NCBI GenBank assembly: GCA_002709045.1
Contig: PAPJ01000065.1
Span: 1-64,000 of the forward strand
Reading direction: 5' to 3'
From: Planctomycetaceae bacterium
GTDB lineage: Bacteria; Planctomycetota; Planctomycetia; Pirellulales; Pirellulaceae
DNA: 64,000 bases
Shown: positions 35,857 to 45,201 of the stretch, one piece after another
Position numbering within the stretch: the stretch's first letter is position 1
How the letters are laid out: every line of letters starts with the position of its first letter
The notes under the pieces: generated by a model
Told to the model about the DNA's origin: nothing
Database searches by the model: none
Seen by the model: only the letters and a program-made list of their open reading frames with translations
Program-made: the position numbers and the translations under genes

Positions 35857-37320
35857 CTATTGCAAAATGACAGATACGTTCTTTGTCTCCAGATACGCAT
35901 CCATCCCTTCGATACCATTCTCTCGCCCCATCCCAGACTCTTTCAATCCGCCGAAGGGCGCCTGCGGTGTGGCCGGCACCGGATCATTGATTCCGATCGT
36001 CCCAAACTCAAGACCGTCAGCCATTTTAAAGGCTGCCGAAAGGTCATTCGTTAATACGTAGGCTGCCAGTCCATATTCCGTGTCATTTGCCTTGGCAATG
36101 ACTTCGTCAATATTATCAAAGTCCAGAATGGGCATGATCGGACCAAACGGTTCTTCCGTCATGATCGCCATGTCTGGTGTCATATCAGTTAACACTGTCG
36201 GTTCGTAGAAGAATCCCTTTTCGAACTGTTCGGGGCGTTTTCCACCCAGCAGGCATTTGGCACCTTTGCTGGTCGCGTCGGCGACAATCCGATCAGTCTT
36301 TTCCACTCCCCGCATCTCAAACATCGGGCCAATTTGAACTCCTTCGTCCATCCCGTTACCGAGTACCAGTTTTTTTGTTTCTTCAACTACAGCTTCGATA
36401 AAATCTGACAGGACACTATTTTGAGCATAAAAACGAGTCGGACAAATACAAACCTGACCGTTATTGCGAAATTTGCCAATCACACTTGCTTTGGCGACGG
36501 CTTCAATATCCACATCCGGAAAAATAATAACCGGTGCATGCCCTCCCAGTTCCAGGCTAAGACGCTTCACCTGATCGGCCGAACGTCGTATGAGTTCTTT
36601 ACCGACTTCTGTTGATCCGGTAAACGAAATCTTGCGACAGATCCGATTCTCCATAAACTCATCCATCATCTCTGCCGGAGGCCCCATCAGCAGATTGACT
36701 ACCCCCGCTGGAAAATCACACTCCTCAATAAGTTCGAACAAACGGACAAGGCTAAGAGGAGTCTGACTGGCTGGTCGGGATACGGTTGTACAACCAACTG
36801 CCAGAGCCGGTCCGAGCTTTCTTGCCTGTAATATAATTGGGAAATTCCAGGGGGAGACTGCAGCCACAACTCCTACCGGGTGACGCACGGTAAAAATGCG
36901 TTTATTAGGAGCACTTGGTGGAATCGTCCGGCCATAGGCACGCTTAGCCTCCTCTGCAAACCACTCAAACGTGGCAGCCGATGCCATGATTTCACCACGT
37001 GATTCAGCCAGTGGCTTACCCTGTTCCAAGGTTAACGCGACCGCCAGATAATCACAGCGTTCACGCATTAGGTCTGCTAACCTCTTCAATCGGCTGGCGC
37101 GATCATATACTGTTAGCCCCTGCCAGCCGGGCATTGCTGCCTGCGCGGCCTCTAATGCACGCTTAGCATCCTGGCGGGTACCGTAGGCAATCGTTGCCAG
37201 GCGGTCTTCAGTCGCCGGATTAATTACGTCGTATGTGTTTCCTGTTTCTCCACCCACCCACTGACCGTTGATATACAGTTGGTTGGTCTTCATCTCAAAG
37301 GCAGTCTCTGCGGTCGCCAT
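35857..37320 (-). CDS. NAD(P)-dependent aldehyde dehydrogenase, succinate-semialdehyde type
   Basis: Oxidises an aldehyde to the acid; closest in pattern to succinate-semialdehyde dehydrogenases. The ATG at 37320 has GAGGA ahead of it, giving 487 residues. Catalytic Glu257 (LELGG) and Cys291 (NNGQVCICP) are in place, as are SPWNFP and FTGSTEVG. The usual cofactor-binding V-x-K-P-A reads V-S-R-P-A here (Arg182 instead of Lys). Context: Fe-ADH, OsmC and an enolase-superfamily enzyme. It could process the semialdehyde made by the Fe-ADH. Confidence 0.9.
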   Translation of the reverse strand: MATAETAFEMKTNQLYINGQWVGGETGNTYDVINPATEDRLATIAYGTRQDAKRALEAAQAAMPGWQGLTVYDRASRLKRLADLMRERCDYLAVALTLEQGKPLAESRGEIMASAATFEWFAEEAKRAYGRTIPPSAPNKRIFTVRHPVGVVAAVSPWNFPIILQARKLGPALAVGCTTVSRPASQTPLSLVRLFELIEECDFPAGVVNLLMGPPAEMMDEFMENRICRKISFTGSTEVGKELIRRSADQVKRLSLELGGHAPVIIFPDVDIEAVAKASVIGKFRNNGQVCICPTRFYAQNSVLSDFIEAVVEETKKLVLGNGMDEGVQIGPMFEMRGVEKTDRIVADATSKGAKCLLGGKRPEQFEKGFFYEPTVLTDMTPDMAIMTEEPFGPIMPILDFDNIDEVIAKANDTEYGLAAYVLTNDLSAAFKMADGLEFGTIGINDPVPATPQAPFGGLKESGMGRENGIEGMDAYLETKNVSVILQ

Positions 37321-37380
37321 GTTTTCCTCGATCACGTTATGATGTTGCTGTTAACGATGTTCCGTTAACTTACAGCACTT

Positions 37381-38478
37381 TTATCCCAACAACAACTCGC
37401 CCACACCTAAACCGGCGGTGGAAGGGACCGTCGTATAGGGCTCTTTTATTTCAACCGGATTACTCACCACACGCTCGGTATAATAACTTGGCCCTAACAC
37501 ATCTCCGGGATACTCTTCCACTTTCATATTGGGATGCGCGACCACCAAATGAGCCATCGCACTGATGGCAATATCCCACTCAAGATTCGACCCAATCGAG
37601 CAGGCAATACCATGCTGCGCGGCATAATCCAAAATTTCAACGCTCCGGCTAATACCACCATTCTTGCCGGGGTAAACACTGATCGCATCACAGGCATCAT
37701 TTTCTATCAATGCCTTGGCATGTGTCAGGTCAAAGCAAATATCATCAGCAAGCACTTTGACCCCCGTCTCCTGACGTAGTTTCGCCATCCCCTGATAGTC
37801 TCCGTCGGGTGTTGGCTGTTCCACCAAATCAAGCCGGCAGTCTGCCAGCTGTTGCACACAATCGATGGCCGTCTTCACATCCCATCCGCAATTAGCATCG
37901 ATCACCAGATCACGATCAAACCCAATTACCTCGCGGACCGCTCGCACTCTGGCTACATCTTCCTGCGGGACAGTCCCGACCTTGACCTTGATCGTTCGAA
38001 AGCCGCGGTTGACCAGCTCCGCGGCACGCCTGGCGGCATGTTCCTGACTGTAAGCACCCATTGAAAATCGATTCTCAAACTTGAGTGGACGTACCGCACC
38101 GCCAAGTAATTCGTAAACCGGGAGATTCCGTACCTTACCTAATACGTCCCAGCATGCCATTTCCAGCGCACTTTTAGCAAACCAATTACGGCTACACACC
38201 TCATCCATGCGCCGGTTCAATTCGGTAAAATCGCCAAGCTCCAGGCCAATGACTACCGGTTGAAGAACTTCATTTAACACCTGCTCACATCCGGCTGGAA
38301 CCTCTCCACTCCAACGCACTGTAATGGTAGCCTCGCCCAAGCCATCAACACCTTCGTCAGTATGCAGTCTGAGAACCACAAACTCATTTCCGTTATTTAC
38401 TCCCAGGGCAGATCGCATCTTGTGAGATTCTTTAAGTTCGATGTATTTACGAAACGTGCTGAGGCCTGTAATTTTCAT
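37381..38478 (-). CDS. Muconate-lactonizing/mandelate racemase family enzyme (enolase superfamily)
   Basis: A 365-residue TIM-barrel enzyme that abstracts an alpha proton of a carboxylate and isomerises, racemises or cycloisomerises it. The MLE-subgroup catalytic set is visible: K164-V-K166, metal ligands D194 (DANCG), E220 (EQP) and D245 (LADD), and Lys272 (PGKNGG). The ATG at 38478 is preferred; the longer frame adds 29 residues unlike the family. Sixty bases separate it from the aldehyde dehydrogenase start, so one transcript is likely. Dipeptide epimerase, muconate cycloisomerase-like or sugar-acid activities are all possible. Confidence 0.88.
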   Translation of the reverse strand: MKITGLSTFRKYIELKESHKMRSALGVNNGNEFVVLRLHTDEGVDGLGEATITVRWSGEVPAGCEQVLNEVLQPVVIGLELGDFTELNRRMDEVCSRNWFAKSALEMACWDVLGKVRNLPVYELLGGAVRPLKFENRFSMGAYSQEHAARRAAELVNRGFRTIKVKVGTVPQEDVARVRAVREVIGFDRDLVIDANCGWDVKTAIDCVQQLADCRLDLVEQPTPDGDYQGMAKLRQETGVKVLADDICFDLTHAKALIENDACDAISVYPGKNGGISRSVEILDYAAQHGIACSIGSNLEWDIAISAMAHLVVAHPNMKVEEYPGDVLGPSYYTERVVSNPVEIKEPYTTVPSTAGLGVGELLLG

Positions 38479-38577
38479 CGTCTGGAAATTCCTTTCGAAC
38501 TTTAACGGACTTTGGATAAAAACTGCATTAGGCAACGCCCGCAATCTATGCTCGCCAAGTCGCACCCAATGTATGGA

Positions 38578-39552
38578 TCACCATCCTTTACGATGTGAAG
38601 ATTGCGCCACCGGGATTCCAGACTGGAAAGGCTGAACAGGAGCTGATTGCATCGCGGGTCGTGCTAACATCGGCCCGCTTCCAACCGACTTTAATGCATT
38701 CATCGCAACAAGCAACAGGCGAATATACATACCCAACCAAACCAGAGCAAATACGCCGGACAACAGCCACATCCCTGACGAGGAGCCCGGTATAGCGGAA
38801 TCTTTCCAACCATCAAGCTGCATCAGTATTCCTAAACCGGAGAGGACCAGCAGAAAACATAAACCACAAAGGGCAACCGTTGCAAAGCCATTGGTACAGA
38901 CATCCCGATTCCCAAGATATTGGCCAATCTCGTGCATGGCCCAAATAAAGAAAAGATGGCTTACGAAGACGGAAAACAAAACGAATGCTATATAAGTAAA
39001 AAAGATAGTTGCTGACTCATAAATCCGTATTTGTGGAATAATTAACGGAGCAACCCAGCACAGTATCGCTAAGGCACTGGCAATCACACTAATGGCGATC
39101 TTTGATTTTGCGCCTGTGATATCAGGAACACTGAAGCCGAGACAGCCACCAATAAAATTCAATGGGGCGGTCACGATAAAGAAAACCCAAGCGCAACAGG
39201 TGGCGAATATAGATCCGATCGTCCCGCCAATCTCTCCACCTACTTCTGCTCCCTGACTATCTCCAACAGCCCCGCCGATTGTCGAACCAAAATTCATCAT
39301 CGTAAAAACGATGTACATCATCAGCAAAACCATCGAAATATGCCCAAAATGACTTGCCACAATCAGAACTAGTCCCGTTCGAAATGTCTGATATCGCGAC
39401 GGTTCAGCTTGCTGGGCTGCAGTTTCTGAACCTGCTGTTACCGCGACGCCGTAGGGATTCGCCTTATCGACCGTGGCAGGCGTTACCCCGACTGGCTGAC
39501 CGACAGCAATCGATTTTGGAATTAAAGGATTATCATGTTCCCCGTTGGACAT
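38578..39552 (-). CDS. Multi-pass membrane protein with long glycine zipper
   Basis: Not recognised. About 55 N-terminal hydrophilic residues contain KANPYG, a variant of a short NPY motif also present in the next protein. At least six hydrophobic segments follow. Between the first and second lies a segment (89-113) with glycine at every fourth position, seven in a row. The C-terminal tail is short and Gln/Pro/Ser-rich. 324 residues. It follows the LURP-like gene on the same strand at a distance of about 50 bases. Confidence 0.8.
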   Translation of the reverse strand: MSNGEHDNPLIPKSIAVGQPVGVTPATVDKANPYGVAVTAGSETAAQQAEPSRYQTFRTGLVLIVASHFGHISMVLLMMYIVFTMMNFGSTIGGAVGDSQGAEVGGEIGGTIGSIFATCCAWVFFIVTAPLNFIGGCLGFSVPDITGAKSKIAISVIASALAILCWVAPLIIPQIRIYESATIFFTYIAFVLFSVFVSHLFFIWAMHEIGQYLGNRDVCTNGFATVALCGLCFLLVLSGLGILMQLDGWKDSAIPGSSSGMWLLSGVFALVWLGMYIRLLLVAMNALKSVGSGPMLARPAMQSAPVQPFQSGIPVAQSSHRKGW

Positions 39553-39603
39553 AAAACCCCCTCACAATCCCCTGTATTAACAGATGCCGTAGACGCATTA
39601 CCA

Positions 39604-40293
39604 TCACTGCCGGCCTTCGATGGCACAAATAAGAGCTGCGGCTGCAATCCCCAACCGGCGGTCAAGCAGACTGTTAACATCAGGACCGTAATCCAGTGTA
39701 ATTTTCTGTAAAAATGGATTGCGATTCTGAGTAAATTCCAGCACGGGAATATCGCCGATATAACCGTTGAACTGCTGAGGAACCGCCAGTTGCATCAAGA
39801 AATCACCAAGAATAGGTAGGCGGCGAAGAATCGCCAATATTCCACTCTCTTCCTGAATCGTCCCAATTTCCTGATCGTTCACGTCGAGAATTACCCAACT
39901 ATCTCGTAGAAATGACTTCAGTCCCTTTCGGCGTAGCGAACCCACTTTCTGATTCGTTGTTGAATCAATAACATCGTAGGTCATTCCGATATCAAAAACC
40001 CCACGAGCCTTAATACACAACAGTTCACTCGTCATAGCCTGATCACCATAAACTCGGATGTCTTCTTTCAATTTCAAAGCTTTTTGTTTCGAGTAAAAAG
40101 CGAGATTCCCATGCATATCGTAAATATGAAAGGATGCTCCAAAGATCTTAAGAATCTTCCGCCGAATGACATATTGATTCTGGTGATAGACCGGGTTCGA
40201 ATAATCCACAGTCTTCGCCGGAACCTGGGCTTCGATCGCCGCTGGCTGAGCATAAGGGTTGTTACTATCAGCAGGAATCTCTCTGTCGGTCAT
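39604..40293 (-). CDS. LURP-one/phospholipid scramblase-like protein
   Basis: Resembles the LURP-one-related/scramblase-like fold. The ATG at 40293 has GGGAG seven bases upstream; 229 residues. N-terminal tail with NNPYAQP, then the twelve-strand barrel pattern: YVIRRKILKIFGASFHIYDMHGN, AFYSKQKALKLKEDI, FDIGMTYDVID, VGSLRRKGLKSFLRDSWVI and EIGTIQEES. No clear membrane segment. Family members bind lipids or membranes, but function in bacteria is not established. Likely co-transcribed with the membrane protein at 38578-39552. Confidence 0.78.
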   Translation of the reverse strand: MTDREIPADSNNPYAQPAAIEAQVPAKTVDYSNPVYHQNQYVIRRKILKIFGASFHIYDMHGNLAFYSKQKALKLKEDIRVYGDQAMTSELLCIKARGVFDIGMTYDVIDSTTNQKVGSLRRKGLKSFLRDSWVILDVNDQEIGTIQEESGILAILRRLPILGDFLMQLAVPQQFNGYIGDIPVLEFTQNRNPFLQKITLDYGPDVNSLLDRRLGIAAAALICAIEGRQ

Positions 40294-40443
40294 AACCACT
40301 CTCCCATTCAAATTCAATGATTTGTACACCGCGTTAGTAGCATTCTACAAAATCCAACGAACGCTTAACACTTTATTAGCGAGTGATTGCAATACTTGGC
40401 CAGCGAAATAGATGCCTACCGTTGTTTTATTACTAGCCAAAAA

Positions 40444-41844
40444 CTAGTCGCTAATACCTGGCACTTCTTCTTCAACTGAATTGCCGGCTTTACCTGCTTC
40501 TTCTGTCATTTCATCAATCGTACGCTGAAACCACGGCACCCAACGCAACCACAATGGAATCAACATAACTATCGCCACGGCCGCACAAAGAAGGTAAGTG
40601 CGCGGAGCGGCGTGTTCGCCAAAATAAGTCTTACCCAGATAATGCAGACAGTTACCTATCACAAAGCCGACCATGGTAAGCATTGCCGAAAAGCCGATAA
40701 AGCGACCACGATTTTCATCCGTTGTCAAAACCTGGAGTAGCGATTGCAATGGAATCATGTAAAGTCCGGCAAAAAATCCTGATGTCGAAAGTACAGCCAC
40801 GACGAGCCAGTAATTTTTTGGTAGTAGTCCAAGCAAAGTAAACCCAATGACCATACCAATCGCGCCCACCAAAATAAAGCGGGGACGAACCTGATCTTTA
40901 CTTTTCAGCCCAACCACTACGCCCCCCAAACCGATGGCAATTGACAGAAACGCTCCCTGAGCAGAAGCCAATGTATCTGAAATACCAAGATAGTCTCCGT
41001 ACTCGGAAATGTTTAGCAAAGCAATTCCGGCGATAATAAAGAAGGCCGAAAAGGCACCCGTGACGGCCAGTAGCGGCTTCCCGATATTAGCAACGAATTG
41101 TTCCCAATAAACTCCAAAAAATCCATGCAGACTGTAGCTTACTTTCAGACCGGAATTCTTAGGCGGAAGCTTCGGCAACTGAAAGGCACAATAAAGTCCA
41201 ATTAAAGCGAGCACTAAAATGGTGACCCCCGGAACATACAGCCACATCACTTCCGGTACTTTATCAATCCCCTCTTCAATTATTGTCTTTTCTTTCCCCG
41301 TCAGATTCGCAGATAAAAAGTCATTTCCGAGAAACGCTGGTTTGTACTTATCTGAAAAAACCCCCGCAACACCGGTCCCCAGAATAATTGCGATATTACT
41401 CACCATCCCCAACGTACCGTTGGCATTTGTGATTTGCTTATATTCAACTAGTTCGGGAATAATGCCCAACTTCACCGGTGAAAATAAAGTACTCTGAACC
41501 CCCAACATGATGACACAAAACAAGCACAGTTCGAAATTACCGGTTGCCAGAGCAGCAATACAAGTAAGAGCGAGCATCACTTCCCATATTTTTACGACAA
41601 TCACCACGCTACGTTTGCTGTATTTATCCGAGAACTGACCGGCAAAGCCGCCAAAGAGAATAAATGGAAGGGAAAACAGAAGTGAAATTGTGGTCTGTCC
41701 ACCCCACAAGTCGAAACTCCAAATCCCGCCGGTAGCTACGCTTAAGATAATGATCTGTTTAAAGAGATTATCATTGGCAGCCCCAAAGGCCTGCAAGATA
41801 TTGAGATTTACAAAGCCCCTGTTTTTACCAAGGCGTTCTGCCAT
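40444..41844 (-). CDS. MFS transporter (LplT-like)
   Basis: A 466-residue major facilitator with about twelve membrane helices. The N-terminal NILQAFGAANDNLFKQIIIL resembles LplT-type lysophospholipid transporters, which are often fused or linked to acyltransferases; no such gene is adjacent here. FAGQFSDKYSKRSVV is the loop 2-3 signature of the superfamily. A soluble loop of about 30 residues follows the sixth helix region (LTGKEKTIIEEGIDKVPE). Substrate unknown. An imperfect palindrome lies about 150 bases upstream. Confidence 0.87.
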   Translation of the reverse strand: MAERLGKNRGFVNLNILQAFGAANDNLFKQIIILSVATGGIWSFDLWGGQTTISLLFSLPFILFGGFAGQFSDKYSKRSVVIVVKIWEVMLALTCIAALATGNFELCLFCVIMLGVQSTLFSPVKLGIIPELVEYKQITNANGTLGMVSNIAIILGTGVAGVFSDKYKPAFLGNDFLSANLTGKEKTIIEEGIDKVPEVMWLYVPGVTILVLALIGLYCAFQLPKLPPKNSGLKVSYSLHGFFGVYWEQFVANIGKPLLAVTGAFSAFFIIAGIALLNISEYGDYLGISDTLASAQGAFLSIAIGLGGVVVGLKSKDQVRPRFILVGAIGMVIGFTLLGLLPKNYWLVVAVLSTSGFFAGLYMIPLQSLLQVLTTDENRGRFIGFSAMLTMVGFVIGNCLHYLGKTYFGEHAAPRTYLLCAAVAIVMLIPLWLRWVPWFQRTIDEMTEEAGKAGNSVEEEVPGISD

Positions 41845-41988
41845 TGCTGGTACTCCATTTCTGAGTGGACACGATTTTCACACCCTTGATCGTAACGAAA
41901 CTAAAAAACAATTGCTGTAGCGATTACCACAGGCCGATTTAATGGATCCCAACAGTTTGTGGTCTGAGCTATGACCGGCGGATTGTTT

Positions 41989-42009
41989 GTAAAAACACTG
42001 TGTTATTAC
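41989..42009. promoter_or_regulatory. Imperfect 21-base palindrome upstream of the MFS gene
   Basis: Ten-base arms GTAAAAACAC and GTGTTATTAC, with one mismatch, around a single T. The half-site AACACTGT recurs at 42029-42036. This is the shape of an operator for a dimeric regulator. It lies in the 250-base gap between the MFS start and the GH43 stop. The rest of the gap shows nothing else that I can support. Confidence 0.35.
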
Positions 42010-42095
42010 GAAATGATATCAGCAATACAACACTGTCTAAAATACTTATAGGAACCGGGACTGCTAAAAAACCGATCAGACGGACATTCTTTAAA

Positions 42096-43427
42096 CTATT
42101 CTTTTGGAAAACGCTTGGCCCCCTCAATAACCGCCCCATTCTGATTCTTGCCATAATATTTTTTGCCGTTGGAACTGAGGGTCACTTCATCAATCCATGC
42201 CCCATCGGGAGCTTGCGGGTCTAGCCACTTCAACACCAACTTTCGACCTTCCAACTGCCAGTATGATTCGCCGGCTGTTCCCGAGATCTCTCCGGAGACT
42301 TCTAAGAAGATGTGATAAGTATCCTTTTGGTTGACAACGTGCGTCCAGGCACCCACCAAAGGTGAAAGTTTCTTTTTATTTCGTTGCTGTGCCAGAGGAT
42401 CCAGTAAAGGATTACCGACCTTAAACCAGCCATCTTTGGTCCACTCCACACCGCGAATCTGCAGGATCCTACCATTTCGCACACGTTCATTATCGTAGAC
42501 ATGATGAACCAGATAGTCTCCGCCGGCAGTTTGGAGGAAGCTATTATGTCCTGGTCCCCGCCAACGTACATCACTAGCCAAAATAACCTCCCCACCACCT
42601 TCATTCATCGAGCGACCCTGACGGTCAACAAATGGACCAAGTGCATTTTGACTACGGCCAACCACAACCTTGTAGGTACTGTCTTTACCAGCACAACAAA
42701 AGTCCCATGACGCCATAAGGTAATAGTATTGACCCTGCTGCACAACAAACGGCGCTTCAATATTAGTGGGGAATTTCATGCCGGTGCGTTGTGCAAGCGC
42801 TTTATATTCAAAATTCCCTTCAAATGGCTTACCCGTCCCCGGGTTGATTTCCACACCCTTAATGCCGGTCCAGTACGATCCCCAATATAAATATGCCTTA
42901 CCGTTCTTATCAGCAAAGACAGCCGGGTCGATCGCATTGAAATCATTCTTTTCCGCAAAGGACTCCACAACCAACCCACGATCAATCCATTTATAGTCTT
43001 TGCTATCGGGATTGACTGATCTGGAAGTTGCTAAACCAATCACACTCCGCTGACTGCCGAACGTCGATACGCTGTAATAAAGATGATACTGACCGTTAAA
43101 AAATTGAATATCAGGAGCCCAGATACCGTCACAACCAGGCACCGCGTCTTCAGCCCACTGGGGAACATGCCGGTCAAACACGCGCCCAATAAGTTTCCAG
43201 CTTTTAAGATCCTCCGAATGGAACACCTTTACTCCGTGGCCGGTGGTATATACGTAAAACCCAGACCCATCTTTGGCCTCAACAATCGCCGGATCCGGCA
43301 TACCGGACCGTAATGCCTCCAATGACGTTGCATCATATTCTTCCTCGGCCGGCAATTGCGCAGACATTCCAAGTAAAATGCAGAACCCCAAAAACCGTAT
43401 GGGGAGTTTTAACCTTCTCACTAGCAC
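42096..43427 (-). CDS. Secreted glycoside hydrolase family 43 enzyme
   Basis: A five-bladed-propeller GH43 arabinanase/arabinosidase-type enzyme. Signal peptide about 1-27. The three acidic catalytic positions are seen in MPDPAIVE (base), NAIDPAVF (pKa modulator) and TNIEAPFVV (acid). A C-terminal beta domain (about 350-443: GAWTHV, YWQLEGRKLVLKW) resembles the accessory domain of endo-arabinanases. It probably cleaves alpha-L-arabinofuranosyl or xylosyl links outside the cytoplasm. Divergent from an esterase gene, with a shared 106-base promoter region. Confidence 0.9.
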   Translation of the reverse strand: MLVRRLKLPIRFLGFCILLGMSAQLPAEEEYDATSLEALRSGMPDPAIVEAKDGSGFYVYTTGHGVKVFHSEDLKSWKLIGRVFDRHVPQWAEDAVPGCDGIWAPDIQFFNGQYHLYYSVSTFGSQRSVIGLATSRSVNPDSKDYKWIDRGLVVESFAEKNDFNAIDPAVFADKNGKAYLYWGSYWTGIKGVEINPGTGKPFEGNFEYKALAQRTGMKFPTNIEAPFVVQQGQYYYLMASWDFCCAGKDSTYKVVVGRSQNALGPFVDRQGRSMNEGGGEVILASDVRWRGPGHNSFLQTAGGDYLVHHVYDNERVRNGRILQIRGVEWTKDGWFKVGNPLLDPLAQQRNKKKLSPLVGAWTHVVNQKDTYHIFLEVSGEISGTAGESYWQLEGRKLVLKWLDPQAPDGAWIDEVTLSSNGKKYYGKNQNGAVIEGAKRFPKE

Positions 43428-43473
43428 CGATTGATTCTCCGACAGATTTCAAAAAACATAACTTTCAACAACT

Positions 43474-43485
43474 GTAGTATACTAC
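43474..43485. promoter_or_regulatory. 12-base palindrome in the GH43/esterase divergent promoter
   Basis: GTAGTATACTAC is a perfect palindrome. It contains TATACT, a fair -10 hexamer, on both strands at once (43478-43483 plus, 43476-43481 minus), between two divergent secreted-enzyme genes. No good -35 boxes are seen. Confidence 0.4.
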
Positions 43486-43533
43486 CAACTTAACTCAGCC
43501 AATGAACCAGCGATTAAGACGATAGAAGGTCCT

Positions 43534-45201
43534 ATGAGTAATACTCGCCATATCTTACTGATTGTAATTCCAGTTCTCCTCTCGACGGTCCTGCCGGCTT
43601 CCGGTCAGGTAAGCCAGCAGTTGAAAAACCAGGTTACCGCCGAATTAAAACTGCGCTCTCTTCGGCAACAACCTGCCACCAGCCTGTTGGCAGAAACCGA
43701 TGAATTAGTGGTTCATAAAAATATCGTTTACAGCAAGCTCGGCGATCGCAAGCTTCACATGGACATTTTCCAACCCAAAGCCGCTCACAAGGCACCCGCT
43801 ATTATGGTTATTCATGGTGGTGGCTGGCTCAAGGGTAGCAAGGAAAAATTCCACCCTCTGGCGCGTTATCTTGCTCAATATGGATTTGTAACTGCCGCCG
43901 TTGAATATCGGCTGGGTACCGAGGCACTTTTTCCTGCAGCCATTCAGGACTGCAACACAGCCACGCGATTTCTCCGTAAATCATCACAGCAGTACTCCAT
44001 CGACCCCACTCGCATTGGAGCCATTGGCGGATCAGCCGGCGGACATCTCGTAGGTCTTATGGCAACCTCCGGCTCGAACCCTGAATTGCTGGGAACTACC
44101 CATACTGACTATAGTTCAGCACTACAATCGGCAATAGTACTAGCAGGTCCGTTGGATCTGCTCACCGGCCCGGTGGCAGAAAAAAGTCTAAAAATGCCTG
44201 CGCAATCCAACGCCAACAAGTGGATTGGAAAAACTGTCAGTGAGGATCCTGCCACCTACAAACTGGCCTCACCGCTTTATCATATTAAAGCACAGACAAG
44301 TCCCATCCATTTCCTACTTGGAGAATACGACCTGCCTGAACGTAACACTGCCGCACGCCAGGCATTAGCAAAACACGACATTCCATCCCAACTATATGTG
44401 TACCGTTTTGGTTTCCATGGATGCTGGAATAGCGGCCCCTGGTTTTTCCCTTTAGCCGACGATGCGGCTCGCCTATTTGCCCGGGACTTAAAGACGGAAC
44501 TTACTATGCGTGCTCTGCAGCAGGGAGAAAATACAACCCATATCACCAACCACCATGGACATCTTTTAATATCCACGACGATTCGACTCAATGGACGCAT
44601 TTCTATCCCTCGCTATCACGCACGCATTGGAAATACGTACATTAAGGGTGATCCACAGAAAACTCCACTTAAGGTCATACCGGAAATCGAACACTGGGAT
44701 ATCGCAATCCCTGCCAATACGGCAACCGGCGCTGAAATCATTATGGAACTGCTCGACCCGGCCGTCCATGGAGCGTTACCCAGCGTCGTTGCCCAGCAGG
44801 GTGACTCCAATATCAACCTTAACGCTCACTTTGCAGAGACTTATGGTGAGAAACTTCGCTTTGAACCACAACCCCACAAAAACACGATTGGCTATTGGGT
44901 TAATCCTGCGGACTGGTGCCGCTGGCGAGTTTATGTGGAAACACCTGGCACCTATGATGTAACAATCCACCAGGGATGTGGAAAAGGCCACGGAGGTAGT
45001 GAAGTGGCGATCAAGTCAAACGCCCAATCGATCGAGTTCGTGGTAGAAGACACTGGGCACTTTCAAAACTTCAAGCCTCGCCTAATCGGGCAATTTTCGT
45101 TTGATCAATCTGGTGTCTACAACGTCGATATCCGCCCAGTTAAAAAGGCAAAGGTTGCCATTATGGACGTACGCCTGATGGAATTGACGTTACGCAAGTA
45201 A
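43534..45201 (+). CDS. Secreted alpha/beta-hydrolase esterase with C-terminal carbohydrate-binding-like domain
   Basis: A BD-FAE-like esterase. Signal peptide about 1-24, then the hydrolase (about 55-330) with oxyanion HGGGW, nucleophile elbow GGSAGG near residue 167, GEYDLPERN (Asp) and FGFHGCW (His). The remaining 220 residues hold two beta domains. The last (about 450-550, GYWVNPADWCRWRVYVETPGTYDV) looks like the jelly-roll module attached to many planctomycete sugar enzymes. It would remove acyl or feruloyl groups from plant or algal polysaccharides. It overlaps the convergent DUF1501 gene by 12 bases. Confidence 0.87.
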   Translation: MSNTRHILLIVIPVLLSTVLPASGQVSQQLKNQVTAELKLRSLRQQPATSLLAETDELVVHKNIVYSKLGDRKLHMDIFQPKAAHKAPAIMVIHGGGWLKGSKEKFHPLARYLAQYGFVTAAVEYRLGTEALFPAAIQDCNTATRFLRKSSQQYSIDPTRIGAIGGSAGGHLVGLMATSGSNPELLGTTHTDYSSALQSAIVLAGPLDLLTGPVAEKSLKMPAQSNANKWIGKTVSEDPATYKLASPLYHIKAQTSPIHFLLGEYDLPERNTAARQALAKHDIPSQLYVYRFGFHGCWNSGPWFFPLADDAARLFARDLKTELTMRALQQGENTTHITNHHGHLLISTTIRLNGRISIPRYHARIGNTYIKGDPQKTPLKVIPEIEHWDIAIPANTATGAEIIMELLDPAVHGALPSVVAQQGDSNINLNAHFAETYGEKLRFEPQPHKNTIGYWVNPADWCRWRVYVETPGTYDVTIHQGCGKGHGGSEVAIKSNAQSIEFVVEDTGHFQNFKPRLIGQFSFDQSGVYNVDIRPVKKAKVAIMDVRLMELTLRK

